From: Candidatus Aegiribacteria sp.
GTDB lineage: Bacteria; Fermentibacterota; Fermentibacteria; Fermentibacterales; JCC-6
NCBI GenBank assembly: GCA_030620995.1
Contig: JAUXIK010000008.1
Coordinates: 1-63,885, forward strand
Length of the DNA stretch: 63,885 bases
Direction: 5' to 3'
The notes below the pieces were generated by a model. It saw nothing but the letters and a program-made list of their open reading frames with translations, ran no database searches and was not told the origin of the DNA. Positions 17,557 to 27,221 of the stretch are shown piece by piece. The translations under genes and the position numbers were made by a program. Within the stretch, counting starts at the first letter, position 1. Every line of letters begins with the position of its first letter.

Positions 17557-19800
17557 TTATTCAGTTTTTTTGTGAATTTTCCTGGAAAGGCTTCGAATGC
17601 GGCTCTTAACTCTTTTTCTGTCTTCATAGTCATAGTAGTAGTGGTATCTGTAGGTATAGTAGGTATACGAAGTGTACATCTTCACAGGATCGAATCCGTT
17701 CAGCACCGCACCGGCAAGGTATGCTGATGTGCGTTTCAGTTTCATCCAGGACGAATCAAGAACCTTACGGTCGACTTTCTTCGCACCTACAACCATGAGT
17801 GTACCGTCAACTTCTGTACTCAGCAGTATGGCATCCGTAACGACCGCAACAGGAGGGCTGTCCAGAATAATCATATCGAAGGATTTCTTAAGTTCTGAAA
17901 GCAGTCTTCTGCATTTCCTGCTTCCGAGAAGTTCGGACGGATTGTGCGGAATGTGACCGCATGAGAGAATGGAGAGGTTATCAATTGCTGTTTCCCGTAT
18001 CGCATCCTCAACTGACATGATTCCGGCGATTACTTCGGAAACTCCAGGTTTCTTTGGAAGATTAAAGATTTTATGAATCACCGGACGCCTGAGATCGGTA
18101 TCGATCAGCAGAATCTTTGAACCGGTCTGCGCTATGGCAATTGCCAGATTCCCCGCAGTCGTGGATTTTCCCTCTCTCGGACCTGCGCTGGTTATAAGAA
18201 GAGAACGGATTTCCCTGTCTGCTCCGCTGAAACGGAGGCTCGTCCTTAGATCTCTGTAGGATTCACTTCCGGCCTGCCTTGGAGATGTCATCATTATCAG
18301 CCCCTGTTTTCCACTCCGGGTTACAGTTTCAGACCGGGATATTTTCGGTATCACACCAACGACCGGAATATCAAGATTCTCAATGTCCTCCGGACTTTTT
18401 ACCGTTGAATCAAGCTGCTCCTTCAGGAAAATGAAACCAATGCCTGCCGCGAGCCCCGCAAAAATACCCAGCATCAGGTTACGTCTCCTGTTCGGTTTGA
18501 TCATACCTCCCGGCAGAGCAGTATCAACAATGGTCACGTTACCCATCTGACCGGCTTCAGCTATTCTCACTTCCTCATACTTCGTGCGGAGAAGAAGGTA
18601 GATCTGTTCACTTACCGTTCTGTTTCGCTCAAGCCGAATAAGAGTAAGCTCCAGCTCAGGAAGCACTGAGATGCTGTCCTCCAGATCGTGGATCACACCT
18701 CGCAGAACGGATTCCCTGATTCTCTCTGCTCTTAAATGCGATTCGATTGAAATCAGATCCGATACGAGTCTCTGCACAGATCCGGCCGGATCATCCGGGA
18801 ATTGACTGTACGCGGCTTCTCCCAGAGCCTGAGTCAGGGCAGTTCTCCTTGCAATTATTTCATTATCAAGATTTTGTACTACCGCATCATCCTCGTCACC
18901 GCCCCTGGCCATCAGAGAAGCACGGGAAGCCTCAAGCGAAGCCAGATCACTTTCCAGCTGAGCGATGAAAGCACTGTTCACTCTTGCAAGATCATCCGCA
19001 AGTTCGAGTCTTCCTGTCTCGAGTTGGTCTACAAAGTAATCTCTCTGTGCCTGAAGAGCTCCCTGCTCGGTTCGAGACGTGGCGGATGCAGTCTCAAACG
19101 AGGACAGGCTGCTGACTATATGAGCAGTCTCCGAACTCAGGCTGACTATACCATGTTCTTCCTTGAAACTGGTTAACGAATCTTCATCTCTTGCCAGTTC
19201 AATATCCATAATCGCCAGCTGTTCAGCAAGGAATTCCATGACCATAGTGTTCTCTCCGCGGGCTTCTTGCAGGTTTCTTCTGTAGTACGTATGCACTATA
19301 AGATTAGCCATCGTTGCAGCAGCTGCAGGGGAATAGCCTGTAGCGGACAGCACGAAGAAATCGGTATCCTTCATGACACTGACGGAACTGCTTCCTCGAA
19401 CCATTCCAATGAGTGCTGATCTAAGGTTGCTCTGAGGGGGATCAATCTCCCCGAAAAGAAGTGATACAAGGCTGTCAGAATAGGAAGAGCGCATGATTGA
19501 ATCAGCAACTAACTCCGCCATGCTTCGACTCCGAATGATCTGAATCTGATTATTGCGCATTGGATCCATTTCATACCAGAAAACGCTTGACATATTCAGA
19601 GTCTGAGACATCGTGTTGCGTGTATTGAAAATGAAAGTAGCGCTTGATCTGTAAACAGGCCTTGTTCTTTGCGTAACCCATATACTTGCCAGTACAGAAA
19701 CAAGCAGGAAAGCCAGTACAACCCATTTATGACGGTAGAGCAGCCAGAGGTATTCACCGATTCTTATAGATTCCTGTTCGTCAGTTATTTCTGTATTCAT
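17557..19800 (-). CDS. Wzc-like polysaccharide co-polymerase / tyrosine autokinase
   Basis: Inner-membrane protein of 747 residues that controls polysaccharide chain length and export. An N-terminal Wzz domain starts with a membrane helix at about 30-47 and is followed by a long periplasmic coiled-coil region. A second membrane helix (LGIFAGLAAGIGFIFL) leads to a cytoplasmic BY-kinase domain with Walker A GPREGKSTT, Walker A' LLIDTDLRRP and Walker B MIILDSPP. A tyrosine-rich cluster follows the kinase (YTSYTYYTYRYHYYYDY, ten tyrosines in 17 residues), the expected autophosphorylation site. It overlaps the SLBB gene by 4 nt (ATGA). Its 3' end lies 212 bp before the mraZ promoter. Confidence 0.92.
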   Translation of the reverse strand: MNTEITDEQESIRIGEYLWLLYRHKWVVLAFLLVSVLASIWVTQRTRPVYRSSATFIFNTRNTMSQTLNMSSVFWYEMDPMRNNQIQIIRSRSMAELVADSIMRSSYSDSLVSLLFGEIDPPQSNLRSALIGMVRGSSSVSVMKDTDFFVLSATGYSPAAAATMANLIVHTYYRRNLQEARGENTMVMEFLAEQLAIMDIELARDEDSLTSFKEEHGIVSLSSETAHIVSSLSSFETASATSRTEQGALQAQRDYFVDQLETGRLELADDLARVNSAFIAQLESDLASLEASRASLMARGGDEDDAVVQNLDNEIIARRTALTQALGEAAYSQFPDDPAGSVQRLVSDLISIESHLRAERIRESVLRGVIHDLEDSISVLPELELTLIRLERNRTVSEQIYLLLRTKYEEVRIAEAGQMGNVTIVDTALPGGMIKPNRRRNLMLGIFAGLAAGIGFIFLKEQLDSTVKSPEDIENLDIPVVGVIPKISRSETVTRSGKQGLIMMTSPRQAGSESYRDLRTSLRFSGADREIRSLLITSAGPREGKSTTAGNLAIAIAQTGSKILLIDTDLRRPVIHKIFNLPKKPGVSEVIAGIMSVEDAIRETAIDNLSILSCGHIPHNPSELLGSRKCRRLLSELKKSFDMIILDSPPVAVVTDAILLSTEVDGTLMVVGAKKVDRKVLDSSWMKLKRTSAYLAGAVLNGFDPVKMYTSYTYYTYRYHYYYDYEDRKRVKSRIRSLSRKIHKKTE

Positions 19801-20225
19801 CTGTCAATTATTATCCATATAAGGTTAACAGCAACAACAATTTTGTAAGTGAAATCGATAGCTTCTTTCCACCATTCGTAGCTCCTCGTACGAATGTAGA
19901 TTGTAGCTCCGGGATGAAGTTCGGGTACCGGATCTCCTTCAGCATCAAGAAAATTGTGCAGATCGTACTCTATCTCGAAGTCTTCATAGACTATGCTCAC
20001 GTCACCCAGACTGGCCTGCTGCGTCGGTCCGCCTGCGGCGGATATGCCGGCAATTAAGTCAGCTTCAACCGGAACGAGATAGGTGCCTGGACTTCTAACC
20101 TCACCCCAGACATGAATACTCATAAGAATCTCATCGGTTTCAACTCCGGGGACGGTGTATCCTTCCAGACCGGAAGCAGATGCTATGAATACAGCAAGAA
20201 TCAGCAGTACGGAAGCAATTCTCAT
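19797..20225 (-). CDS. Small SLBB-domain protein, exopolysaccharide export accessory
   Basis: A 142-residue protein with a signal peptide (about 1-19), a single SLBB domain seen as VWGEVRSPGTYLVP followed by LIAGISAAGGPT, and a C-terminal hydrophobic helix (FTYKIVVAVNLIWIII). SLBB domains occur in Wza-type export proteins, normally after a polysaccharide export (PES) domain and as several copies. Here the PES domain is absent and the protein is anchored at its C-terminus. Its 4-nt overlaps with wzc and with the dehydrogenase gene argue for a shared role in polysaccharide synthesis or export. The exact role is unknown. Confidence 0.8.
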   Translation of the reverse strand: MRIASVLLILAVFIASASGLEGYTVPGVETDEILMSIHVWGEVRSPGTYLVPVEADLIAGISAAGGPTQQASLGDVSIVYEDFEIEYDLHNFLDAEGDPVPELHPGATIYIRTRSYEWWKEAIDFTYKIVVAVNLIWIIIDR

Positions 20226-21535
20226 GCTTTGACCACTTTTTCCATTCCTTTCGTTATTCCAGCACAGGCATTCCTGGTATCAATAACCAGGGAAGAACAA
20301 TCAACTATCCACTGGTAATCGTAACATGAATGATTGGTAATGACAACAGTGCAATCGTATTTACGAAGATTCTCTTCTGTCAGTTCAATCGAGACAGGTC
20401 TTCTATGGGTCTGTCTGGTAGCTCCGATGCGTGTGACAAAAGGATCGTTGTAATCCACACTCGCACCAAGTTCAAGGAGTCCATCCATGACCTTGAGCGC
20501 GGGAGTTTCTCTAATATCATCGATATCCGGTTTATAAGCCATTCCAAGAATAAGGATTCTGCTTCCGTTTACGCTTTTCTGTCTAGAGTTCAATGACCGC
20601 ATTATTATTGATACTACAAAATCAGGCATGGCGGTATTGATCTCTCCTGCCAGTTCTATGAATCTGGTAGGCATTCCGAACTGACGGGCTTTCCATGTAA
20701 GATAGAACGGATCGATGGGAATACAGTGGCCGCCAAGCCCCGGCCCGGGAAAGAACGGTGTATAACCAAAGGGTTTTGTAGATGCGGCTTCTATTACTTC
20801 CCAGATATCCACATTCATTCTGGAAGCCAGTATCTTGAGTTCATTCACAAGAGCGATATTGACTGCTCTATAGGTGTTTTCCGTGATTTTTGCCATCTCA
20901 GCCACCTCGGGTGAACTTAAGGTGACCACTTTATCAATGGCATATGAATAAACCTTTTCTGCTGCTTCAGCTCCATCAGCAGTCAGTGCGCCAACAAGCT
21001 TCGGAATAGTTCTGGTTGTGTATATCTTGTTGCCTGGGTCTTCTCTTTCAGGTGAAAAGGCTACGAAGAAATCCTCTCCAGCTTTCAGACCGCTCTCCTC
21101 AAGAATTGGTACGAGTTTCTCACGCGTTGTGCCCGGATATGTTGTGGATTCAAGAACTACCAGCTGACCGGGTTGAAGATATCCGGCAACTTCTTTTCCG
21201 GTCATGGTTACGTAACTCAGATCAGGTTCTCTGGATTCACCAAGCGGAGTCGGGACACAGATTATTATGGCGTCGGCATCCTTCATGGTCGAATAATCAG
21301 TAGTACAATTCAGTCTCCCCGTTTCAACTGCTTCAGCTATCCGCTCAGAAGGAATTGTCTTAAGGTAGCTTTTTCCTTCTTTGATGAATCGGGGTTTTTC
21401 AGGATCTATATCGATACCGGTGACCCTGCATCCGCCTTTTACGAATTCAAGCGCAAGCGGAAGCCCTACATATCCCAAACCGATGATTGCAACTGAAGGG
21501 TACTCATGATCTTTCATCCTGTCAGCAAATTTCAT
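20222..21535 (-). CDS. wbpA: Nucleotide-sugar 6-dehydrogenase (UDP-GlcNAc dehydrogenase, WbpA/WecC-like)
   Basis: NAD-dependent four-electron dehydrogenase making a UDP-N-acetylhexosaminuronic acid, a precursor of acidic surface polysaccharide. The 437-residue protein has the Rossmann loop IIGLGYVGLPLA (about 18-29), VPTPLGESREPDLSYV, ESTTYPGTT, FSPEREDPGN and the catalytic cysteine in GPGLGGHCIPIDP. The GLGGHCIPIDP form and the SPERxDPG segment indicate the WbpA/WecC branch rather than UDP-glucose dehydrogenase. The stereochemistry of the substrate cannot be read from sequence. It overlaps ugd and the SLBB gene by ATGA. Confidence 0.85.
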   Translation of the reverse strand: MKFADRMKDHEYPSVAIIGLGYVGLPLALEFVKGGCRVTGIDIDPEKPRFIKEGKSYLKTIPSERIAEAVETGRLNCTTDYSTMKDADAIIICVPTPLGESREPDLSYVTMTGKEVAGYLQPGQLVVLESTTYPGTTREKLVPILEESGLKAGEDFFVAFSPEREDPGNKIYTTRTIPKLVGALTADGAEAAEKVYSYAIDKVVTLSSPEVAEMAKITENTYRAVNIALVNELKILASRMNVDIWEVIEAASTKPFGYTPFFPGPGLGGHCIPIDPFYLTWKARQFGMPTRFIELAGEINTAMPDFVVSIIMRSLNSRQKSVNGSRILILGMAYKPDIDDIRETPALKVMDGLLELGASVDYNDPFVTRIGATRQTHRRPVSIELTEENLRKYDCTVVITNHSCYDYQWIVDCSSLVIDTRNACAGITKGMEKVVKA

Positions 21536-22836
21536 ACACTTCTCCCGATTCCATAGTAGGAAAATCCCAGATCAATTAATTTGACCGGATTGAAAACATT
21601 TCTGCCGTCAAATATAACCGGCTGGTTCATTATCTCAATCATTCGCCTGAAATCAGGTTCCCTGAATTCAGTCCATTCTGTTACAAGAACCAATGCGTCA
21701 GCTCCTGTTACAGCATCATATGTGGAAGATGCGAATCTAACAGAATCACCGAGAACTCTTGCCGCGTTTTCCATTGCCTGAGGATCGTATGCGATAACGT
21801 TCGCTCCCTTATCAAGCAGACCTTGAATTACAGTAAGAGCAGGGGCATCGCGGATATCATCAGTATTTGGTTTAAAGGAGATTCCCCATATCCCTATAGT
21901 CAATCCGGAAAGATCCTCTCCGAAATGATCGACTACTTTTCGAACAAGGAGCTTTTTCTGAGCCAGATTAACTTCTGTTACAGCTTTGAGTACCTGTAAT
22001 TCATGACCATGCTTAATTGCTGTTTTCTGCAGAGCGCGAATGTCTTTCGGAAAGCAGGATCCGCCGAATCCGGCGCCCGGAAAAAGAAAACTGTAACCAA
22101 TTCGAGTATCTGATCCGATACCGATCCTGATATCGTGAACATCAGCTCCTACTGTTTCGCACATGTTGGCAATCTCGTTCATGAAGGAAATCCTTGTTGC
22201 CAGAAGACTGTTTGCCACGTATTTGGTCATCTCCGCACTCCTGTTGCTCATAACAAGAATGGGATTGTTCGTTCTGACAAAGGGAGAGTACAGCTCACAC
22301 ATTGTCTCAGCCACGGAATCTGAATCCGTACCTATAACCACGCGGTCAGGTTTCATGAAATCATCAATCGCAGAACCCTCCTTAAGGAATTCAGGATTGC
22401 TTACAATGCTGACTTCGTGGGAGGTATTTTTCTGAATCTGTTCCTTCACAATATCTCCGGTACCGACCGGAACCGTACTCTTGTTTACTACAATTTTAGG
22501 CCCATCCATATGTTCTGCGATATCCGAGGCAACAGCCAGTACATGCTGAAGGTCTGCGGATCCATCTTCTCCGGGAGGTGTACCCACCGCAATGAAGATT
22601 ATTGAACTTTCTTTTATCGCGGGTCCTATATCAGTCGTGAAGGTAAGTCGATTCTCAGTTGTGTTGCGCTTTATCATCTCTTCAAGACCGGGCTCGTAAA
22701 TAGGGATTATGCTGTTATTAAGATTGTTGATCTTTTTCTCGTCCTTATCGACGCAGATCACATCGTTTCCCATCTCGGAAAGACAGGTGGCTGCAACCAG
22801 TCCGACGTAACCGCTTCCTACTACCGCAATGTGCAT
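21532..22836 (-). CDS. ugd: UDP-glucose 6-dehydrogenase
   Basis: Oxidises UDP-glucose to UDP-glucuronate for acidic polysaccharides. The 434-residue protein has VVGSGYVGLVAATCLSEMG at the N-terminus, FIAVGTPPGEDGSADL, NKSTVPVGT, SNPEFLKEG and the catalytic cysteine in GFGGSCFPKD, all typical of the Ugd branch. GGAGG lies 4-5 bases before ATG 22836. It is the first gene of the ugd-wbpA-SLBB-wzc set and has its own promoter candidate inside the end of selB. Confidence 0.94.
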   Translation of the reverse strand: MHIAVVGSGYVGLVAATCLSEMGNDVICVDKDEKKINNLNNSIIPIYEPGLEEMIKRNTTENRLTFTTDIGPAIKESSIIFIAVGTPPGEDGSADLQHVLAVASDIAEHMDGPKIVVNKSTVPVGTGDIVKEQIQKNTSHEVSIVSNPEFLKEGSAIDDFMKPDRVVIGTDSDSVAETMCELYSPFVRTNNPILVMSNRSAEMTKYVANSLLATRISFMNEIANMCETVGADVHDIRIGIGSDTRIGYSFLFPGAGFGGSCFPKDIRALQKTAIKHGHELQVLKAVTEVNLAQKKLLVRKVVDHFGEDLSGLTIGIWGISFKPNTDDIRDAPALTVIQGLLDKGANVIAYDPQAMENAARVLGDSVRFASSTYDAVTGADALVLVTEWTEFREPDFRRMIEIMNQPVIFDGRNVFNPVKLIDLGFSYYGIGRSV

Positions 22837-22871
22837 ACTACCTCCAGATCGTTATATGTGAGAGAATGAGA

Positions 22872-22900
22872 AGCATAAGAAAAACATTGATTACTGTAAA
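22872..22900 (-). promoter_or_regulatory. Promoter candidate for the ugd-wbpA-SLBB-wzc operon
   Basis: TTTACA (22895-22900, minus strand) is followed after 17 bases by TATGCT (22872-22877). The -35 box lies in the last codons of selB and the predicted start is about 22865, giving a leader of some 29 nt. It overlaps a small tandem repeat, two copies of TACTGTAAA, at the end of selB. Confidence 0.5.
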
Positions 22901-24777
22901 CTACTGTAAAAGAACCTTCGGTCGCTCTTTCGAACCGTCCAGCCTCTTCTATCGAAGAATTCTCCCCACTGCAGTGCGAGCTTCCTGGAAACACCAAGAA
23001 AATCCCTGAGTTCAGCAAGAGTGAATCCGGTTTCACCGAATGCTTCAATTACTTTTTCCTGAACAGATTCTGCCTGTTCCACAGAGATAAGGATTCCCTT
23101 TGTCAGTTCAAAGAGTATCTCGCGTTCAATCAATGAGTTGACCAGGCCATCATCACCGGAATCAGTGATCGATGAACCCTGAATTCCTCCGGAATCCACT
23201 TTTCGGATAATCTGCTCCACTGAAGCGACATATTCCGGGGGAATTTCCTCCGGATGCATTGGCAGAGCAAGCCATTCTTTTCGACGTTCGATTCTTCTAC
23301 TTTCGGTCAGGTTCTCAATAATTGACCTGACAAACCATTGAGGATATCCGGACAGTATTCTGCCCGGAGTTGATAAATGCACACCGGAACTTACGGGACA
23401 GGTTTCATGATGCTCCTGAATACTGGAAACAACCTTTTTTCCTGCCTCATCAACCAGTTGCGAATTAACTGCTCTGTGAGCAGTTCCATCCATCATCAAT
23501 TCAATAATTCCCTGTTCCTGCAGTTCAGCAGAAGCTGCCTGGATCTCTCCCGGAGCATAACCTGTCGCACTGGCAGCCTCACTTACGGAAACGCCATCGA
23601 CTCCGGCGTGCTGCACCATCTCAAAAAGCATAGCGGAAATATCCCCGGATGCAAGTAATTCAAGGTGCGATATCCTTTCCCGGATATACTTTTTCCTTAC
23701 TTTTCCTGTTCCTGCTTCGAGAATGATTCCTCCACCAATCGTAATTACCGGAGAATAATTCCTGATGACAAATCTGTCACCTGGAAGAGCTACAACCTGA
23801 GATTCGAGCTGGAAATGCACAAATCCTGTTGATCCCGGATGTATCACATCAATTTCCACAGGAACAGCACGTGCCATAATCTCGGCAGTACCGGTATGCA
23901 GCCTTATCCTCTGATACCTCTTAAGAGGCTTTGCCGATTTCAGCAATGTCAGTCTTGTATCAAGGCTGTTCCTGACCTGAAGAAAACCCGGTTCAGCAAC
24001 ACAGGAACCATGTGACACATCTTCCCGCTGAAGACCAACCAGGTTCAGAGCGATCCTGTCACCAGCTGTTCCGGACCGTACGTTTTTGTTTGCGTTTACT
24101 CGCATCTCACGCACGCGATAGGATTTACCTCCGGGTTGAAGCTCAAGCTTATCTCCGACTTTAACACTGCCCGAAATTGCTGTGCCGCCTATGATCGTGC
24201 CAAATCCTTCAAGTATGAAAACCCTGTCAATGTCCAGTCTGAATTTTGTTCCAATCTGTCGCTGACCGATCTCCTCTTTCATCTGGATAAGTGCTTCCCT
24301 GATCTCCTCCATCCCCTGACCGGTTTTTGAGGATACTCTAATAACACCTGTTCCCTCGAAAGGAGTATTCTTAAGAAAATCAACAATATCAGCTTCAGCC
24401 AGATCCTGCATCTCCTCGCTCGCAAGATCGCATTTGGTCAGTGCGACAATTCCTTTATTAACTTCCAGAAGTCTGAGAATATCCAGATGTTCTCCTGTCT
24501 GAGGCATTACACCCTCATCCGCTGCTACAACCAGCAGGAAACAATCGACTGTCGCAACACCCGCTACCATTTGCCGAATAAATTTTTCATGTCCTGGAAC
24601 ATCAATAAAGGACAGCACTTCACCATCAGGCATTGGCATGAAAACATATCCAAGCTCAATCGTTATTCCCCGTTCCTTTTCTTCTTTTAATCTGTCAGGA
24701 TCTGTTCCGGTGAGATACTTGACCAATGAACTCTTGCCATGATCGATATGACCGGCAGTACCGACGATTACGCCCAT
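22891..24777 (-). CDS. selB: Selenocysteine-specific elongation factor SelB
   Basis: GTPase that delivers Sec-tRNA to UGA codons marked by a SECIS hairpin. The 628-residue protein begins with the G1 loop GHIDHGKSS, followed by DVPGHEKF (G3) and TKCD (G4), then EF-Tu-like beta-barrels (IDRVFILEGFGTIIGGT) and a C-terminal set of winged-helix domains that in the family bind the SECIS RNA (ending FTLAELRDFLGVSRKLALQWGEFFDRRGW). The ATG lies 10 nt inside selA. SelA and SelB together show that the organism makes selenoproteins; selC and selD are not in this window. Confidence 0.96.
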   Translation of the reverse strand: MGVIVGTAGHIDHGKSSLVKYLTGTDPDRLKEEKERGITIELGYVFMPMPDGEVLSFIDVPGHEKFIRQMVAGVATVDCFLLVVAADEGVMPQTGEHLDILRLLEVNKGIVALTKCDLASEEMQDLAEADIVDFLKNTPFEGTGVIRVSSKTGQGMEEIREALIQMKEEIGQRQIGTKFRLDIDRVFILEGFGTIIGGTAISGSVKVGDKLELQPGGKSYRVREMRVNANKNVRSGTAGDRIALNLVGLQREDVSHGSCVAEPGFLQVRNSLDTRLTLLKSAKPLKRYQRIRLHTGTAEIMARAVPVEIDVIHPGSTGFVHFQLESQVVALPGDRFVIRNYSPVITIGGGIILEAGTGKVRKKYIRERISHLELLASGDISAMLFEMVQHAGVDGVSVSEAASATGYAPGEIQAASAELQEQGIIELMMDGTAHRAVNSQLVDEAGKKVVSSIQEHHETCPVSSGVHLSTPGRILSGYPQWFVRSIIENLTESRRIERRKEWLALPMHPEEIPPEYVASVEQIIRKVDSGGIQGSSITDSGDDGLVNSLIEREILFELTKGILISVEQAESVQEKVIEAFGETGFTLAELRDFLGVSRKLALQWGEFFDRRGWTVRKSDRRFFYSSLQ

Positions 24778-26162
24778 AGTTCTCCTGTCAGCTTATTTAC
24801 CAGAACCGCGAGTTCTTCCGCTTCACCAGGCTGTATTGTGCGCATATCGAGTTTCAGAAGACCATCCTCGATCCTCGAAGCAACGGCAGGTGATCCAAGG
24901 CGCAATCCACGGGCAAGAAGCTCCGTATCAGGACATGAGACAGCAGCTCCCCATGAAGGAATGGCATGATCCGGAAGGGCGCCACTGCCTACATAACTGT
25001 CTGTTTCAATAACAGTCGCGGAACAGGAGTCCGGAAGTTCAAGCATTGAGACGAATTCATCTGCATTCTTTTTCAATTCAATTCTCTTCATAGCAAACAT
25101 CCGGTAAAGGGGATGATTGGCGATAAGGTATTCAGGATCCTCTCTGAAAAGGACAAGAGCAGCCTCCAGCGCGGCTATTGTAAGTTTCCCTACTCTCAGC
25201 GCTCTTGCCAGAGGATGCTTTTTTATCAGATCAATATACTTTCTCTGCCCCGATATAATACCGGACTGCGGGCCTCCGATCAGTTTATCACCGGAGCTTG
25301 TAACAACCGCTGCACCGGCTTCGATACTGCTTCGCACCGTAGGTTCCGACGGAAGTCCGAAATGCTTCAAATCAACATATGAACCAGCTCCGAGATCATC
25401 CACTACAGGGATCTCATACTCTCTTCCGAGTTCGACAAGTTCCTCCAGTGGAACCTCACCGGTGAATCCCCTGATCCTGTAATTTGAAGGATGAACACGA
25501 AGTATCACCGCTGTATTCTCATTGACAGCTTCGCGATAATCTCTGAGATGCGTTCTGTTTGTGCAGCCAACCTCTCGCATATGGGCGCCACTCTGTTTCA
25601 TGACTTCAGGTATCCGGAAAGATCCCCCGATCTCAACAAGCTGACCCCTGGAAACGATGACCTCCCTGCCCCGCGCCAGAGCGGATAGAACCAGAAGTGT
25701 AGCGCCGGCATTATTGTTGGCAATTGTAGCAGCTTCTGATCCGGTCAATTCACAGATCAGTTTCTCTGTATGGATATCGCGATGTCCTCTTCTGCCGGTT
25801 TCTTCGTCCCACTGAAGCACGCTGTAACCTCTTGCCACTCTGTATACTTCCTCAATCGACCGCTCGGGGAGACATGCTCTTCCAATGGCGGTATGCAGAA
25901 TTACACCTGTAGCATTGATTACATTTTTCATGCTGGAATCGTTAAGGTTTCCATACTCAATCACAGTATGTTTCTTCAACTCGTCTGTTGGGGTGGGGTC
26001 ATCTCCATCGAGAATCCTCTTTCGCTCAGTCTCCAGTGTCTTTCGACAGGCTTCACGGACAGCAGCAGGGGCAGCGTCAGGGATTTCACTCCGAAGCTCT
26101 TCTGCAAGTTCATGAACAGCGGGTAACTCTCTTAATCTCCTGTTGATTTCATTATCCTTCAT
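24768..26162 (-). CDS. selA: L-seryl-tRNA(Sec) selenium transferase SelA
   Basis: PLP enzyme converting Ser-tRNA(Sec) to Sec-tRNA(Sec) with selenophosphate. The 464-residue protein has INATGVILHTAIGRACL, the cofactor-contact ANNNAGATLLVL, DDLGAGSYVDL and the PLP lysine in SSGDKLIGGPQSG. The start is ATG 26162, which overlaps the rnfB stop as ATGA and gives the usual family N-terminus (LRELPAVHEL). A longer open frame to 26258 lies within rnfB and is rejected. Confidence 0.95.
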   Translation of the reverse strand: MKDNEINRRLRELPAVHELAEELRSEIPDAAPAAVREACRKTLETERKRILDGDDPTPTDELKKHTVIEYGNLNDSSMKNVINATGVILHTAIGRACLPERSIEEVYRVARGYSVLQWDEETGRRGHRDIHTEKLICELTGSEAATIANNNAGATLLVLSALARGREVIVSRGQLVEIGGSFRIPEVMKQSGAHMREVGCTNRTHLRDYREAVNENTAVILRVHPSNYRIRGFTGEVPLEELVELGREYEIPVVDDLGAGSYVDLKHFGLPSEPTVRSSIEAGAAVVTSSGDKLIGGPQSGIISGQRKYIDLIKKHPLARALRVGKLTIAALEAALVLFREDPEYLIANHPLYRMFAMKRIELKKNADEFVSMLELPDSCSATVIETDSYVGSGALPDHAIPSWGAAVSCPDTELLARGLRLGSPAVASRIEDGLLKLDMRTIQPGEAEELAVLVNKLTGELWA

Positions 26163-27220
26163 ACTCTGAACTCCTGTCCCAGCTGGTATGATTTCGCTCC
26201 TATCATGCGAATGGAGTTTTTGGGACATTTGGAAACGCAGAGACCACAGCCGACACACTTCTCACTGTCGACTTCATGCTTTTCCTTCAGTTCTCCATGA
26301 ATCGCGTCTACAGGACATGCCTTTACGCACAATGTACATCCGATACAGCTCCCGTCGATATATGCTTTCGGCCTGGCGGGAGCGGTATCAAGAATCGCGC
26401 CGGTGGGACATTCCGCAGCACACAACCCGCAGTTGATACACTTGAAGGGATCGATCTCCGCCAGGAAATCCTCAACGGTAATAGCTTCAACCGGACAGGC
26501 CTTTATGCATTTCCTGCATCCGATACAGGCCATTGTACATGCTTTCCTCGCAAAAGCTCCCTTATCACGACTTGCGCAGGCAACAACAACTTCCCTGTTC
26601 ACAGGCCATAGTTCAATAATATCCTTCGGACAGATCTCTACACATTTACCGCACCCGGTACACGCATTCCTGTCCACGATCGGGATACCATTCTCACCAA
26701 TCACGATAGCATCAAAAAGGCAGACTTCAACGCAGTCGCCAAATCCAAGGCATCCGTAAGAACAGGTTTTCTGACCACTCATGATCAGGGTAGCTGATAC
26801 GCAGTCAGAGGGACCGTGATATTCGAATTCATCTCTGGCTGAGTGTCCCCCGTTGCAGTGAACCAGAGCCACCAGCTTCGTACTGTCAGATAGTTCCACT
26901 CCAACAACTTCAGCTATTTTAGCATTGATGGATTCACTCGCTGCAACACATCCTCCGGGTGGTGCAACACCTCTTGCTACCGCTTCCGCGAACTGATTAC
27001 AACCAGGGTAACCACATCCACCGCAGTTGACCCCTGGCAGCAGAGCACTGATCTTTTCTACCAGTGGATCCTTCGGGACAGCAAGTTTAAATGCTGCGAA
27101 TGCAAGACCGAGCCCCAGAAGAAGCCCCATTGCGCCAAGAACAATTACGGGATTCACGACTGCATCTCCAAACGATTCCTGACTTACCAATACTCTAAGG
27201 AGAACCAAACCTGCATTCAT
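26159..27220 (-). CDS. rnfB: Electron transport complex subunit RnfB, multi-cluster form
   Basis: Iron-sulfur subunit of the ion-pumping ferredoxin:NAD+ oxidoreductase, thought to take electrons from ferredoxin. The 353-residue protein has an N-terminal membrane helix, the CGGCGYPGC cluster motif, then one CSYGC-LGFGD-CVEVC motif and five canonical CxxCxxCxxxC motifs (CTGCGKCVEIC, CIGCRKCIKAC, CINCGLCAAEC, CIGCTLCVKAC, CVGCGLCVSKC). That is the long form known from anaerobes, not the short proteobacterial one with two ferredoxin motifs. ATG 27220 is one base after the rnfA stop, with a GGGGGG tract upstream. Confidence 0.94.
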   Translation of the reverse strand: MNAGLVLLRVLVSQESFGDAVVNPVIVLGAMGLLLGLGLAFAAFKLAVPKDPLVEKISALLPGVNCGGCGYPGCNQFAEAVARGVAPPGGCVAASESINAKIAEVVGVELSDSTKLVALVHCNGGHSARDEFEYHGPSDCVSATLIMSGQKTCSYGCLGFGDCVEVCLFDAIVIGENGIPIVDRNACTGCGKCVEICPKDIIELWPVNREVVVACASRDKGAFARKACTMACIGCRKCIKACPVEAITVEDFLAEIDPFKCINCGLCAAECPTGAILDTAPARPKAYIDGSCIGCTLCVKACPVDAIHGELKEKHEVDSEKCVGCGLCVSKCPKNSIRMIGAKSYQLGQEFRV

Positions 27221-27221
27221 G

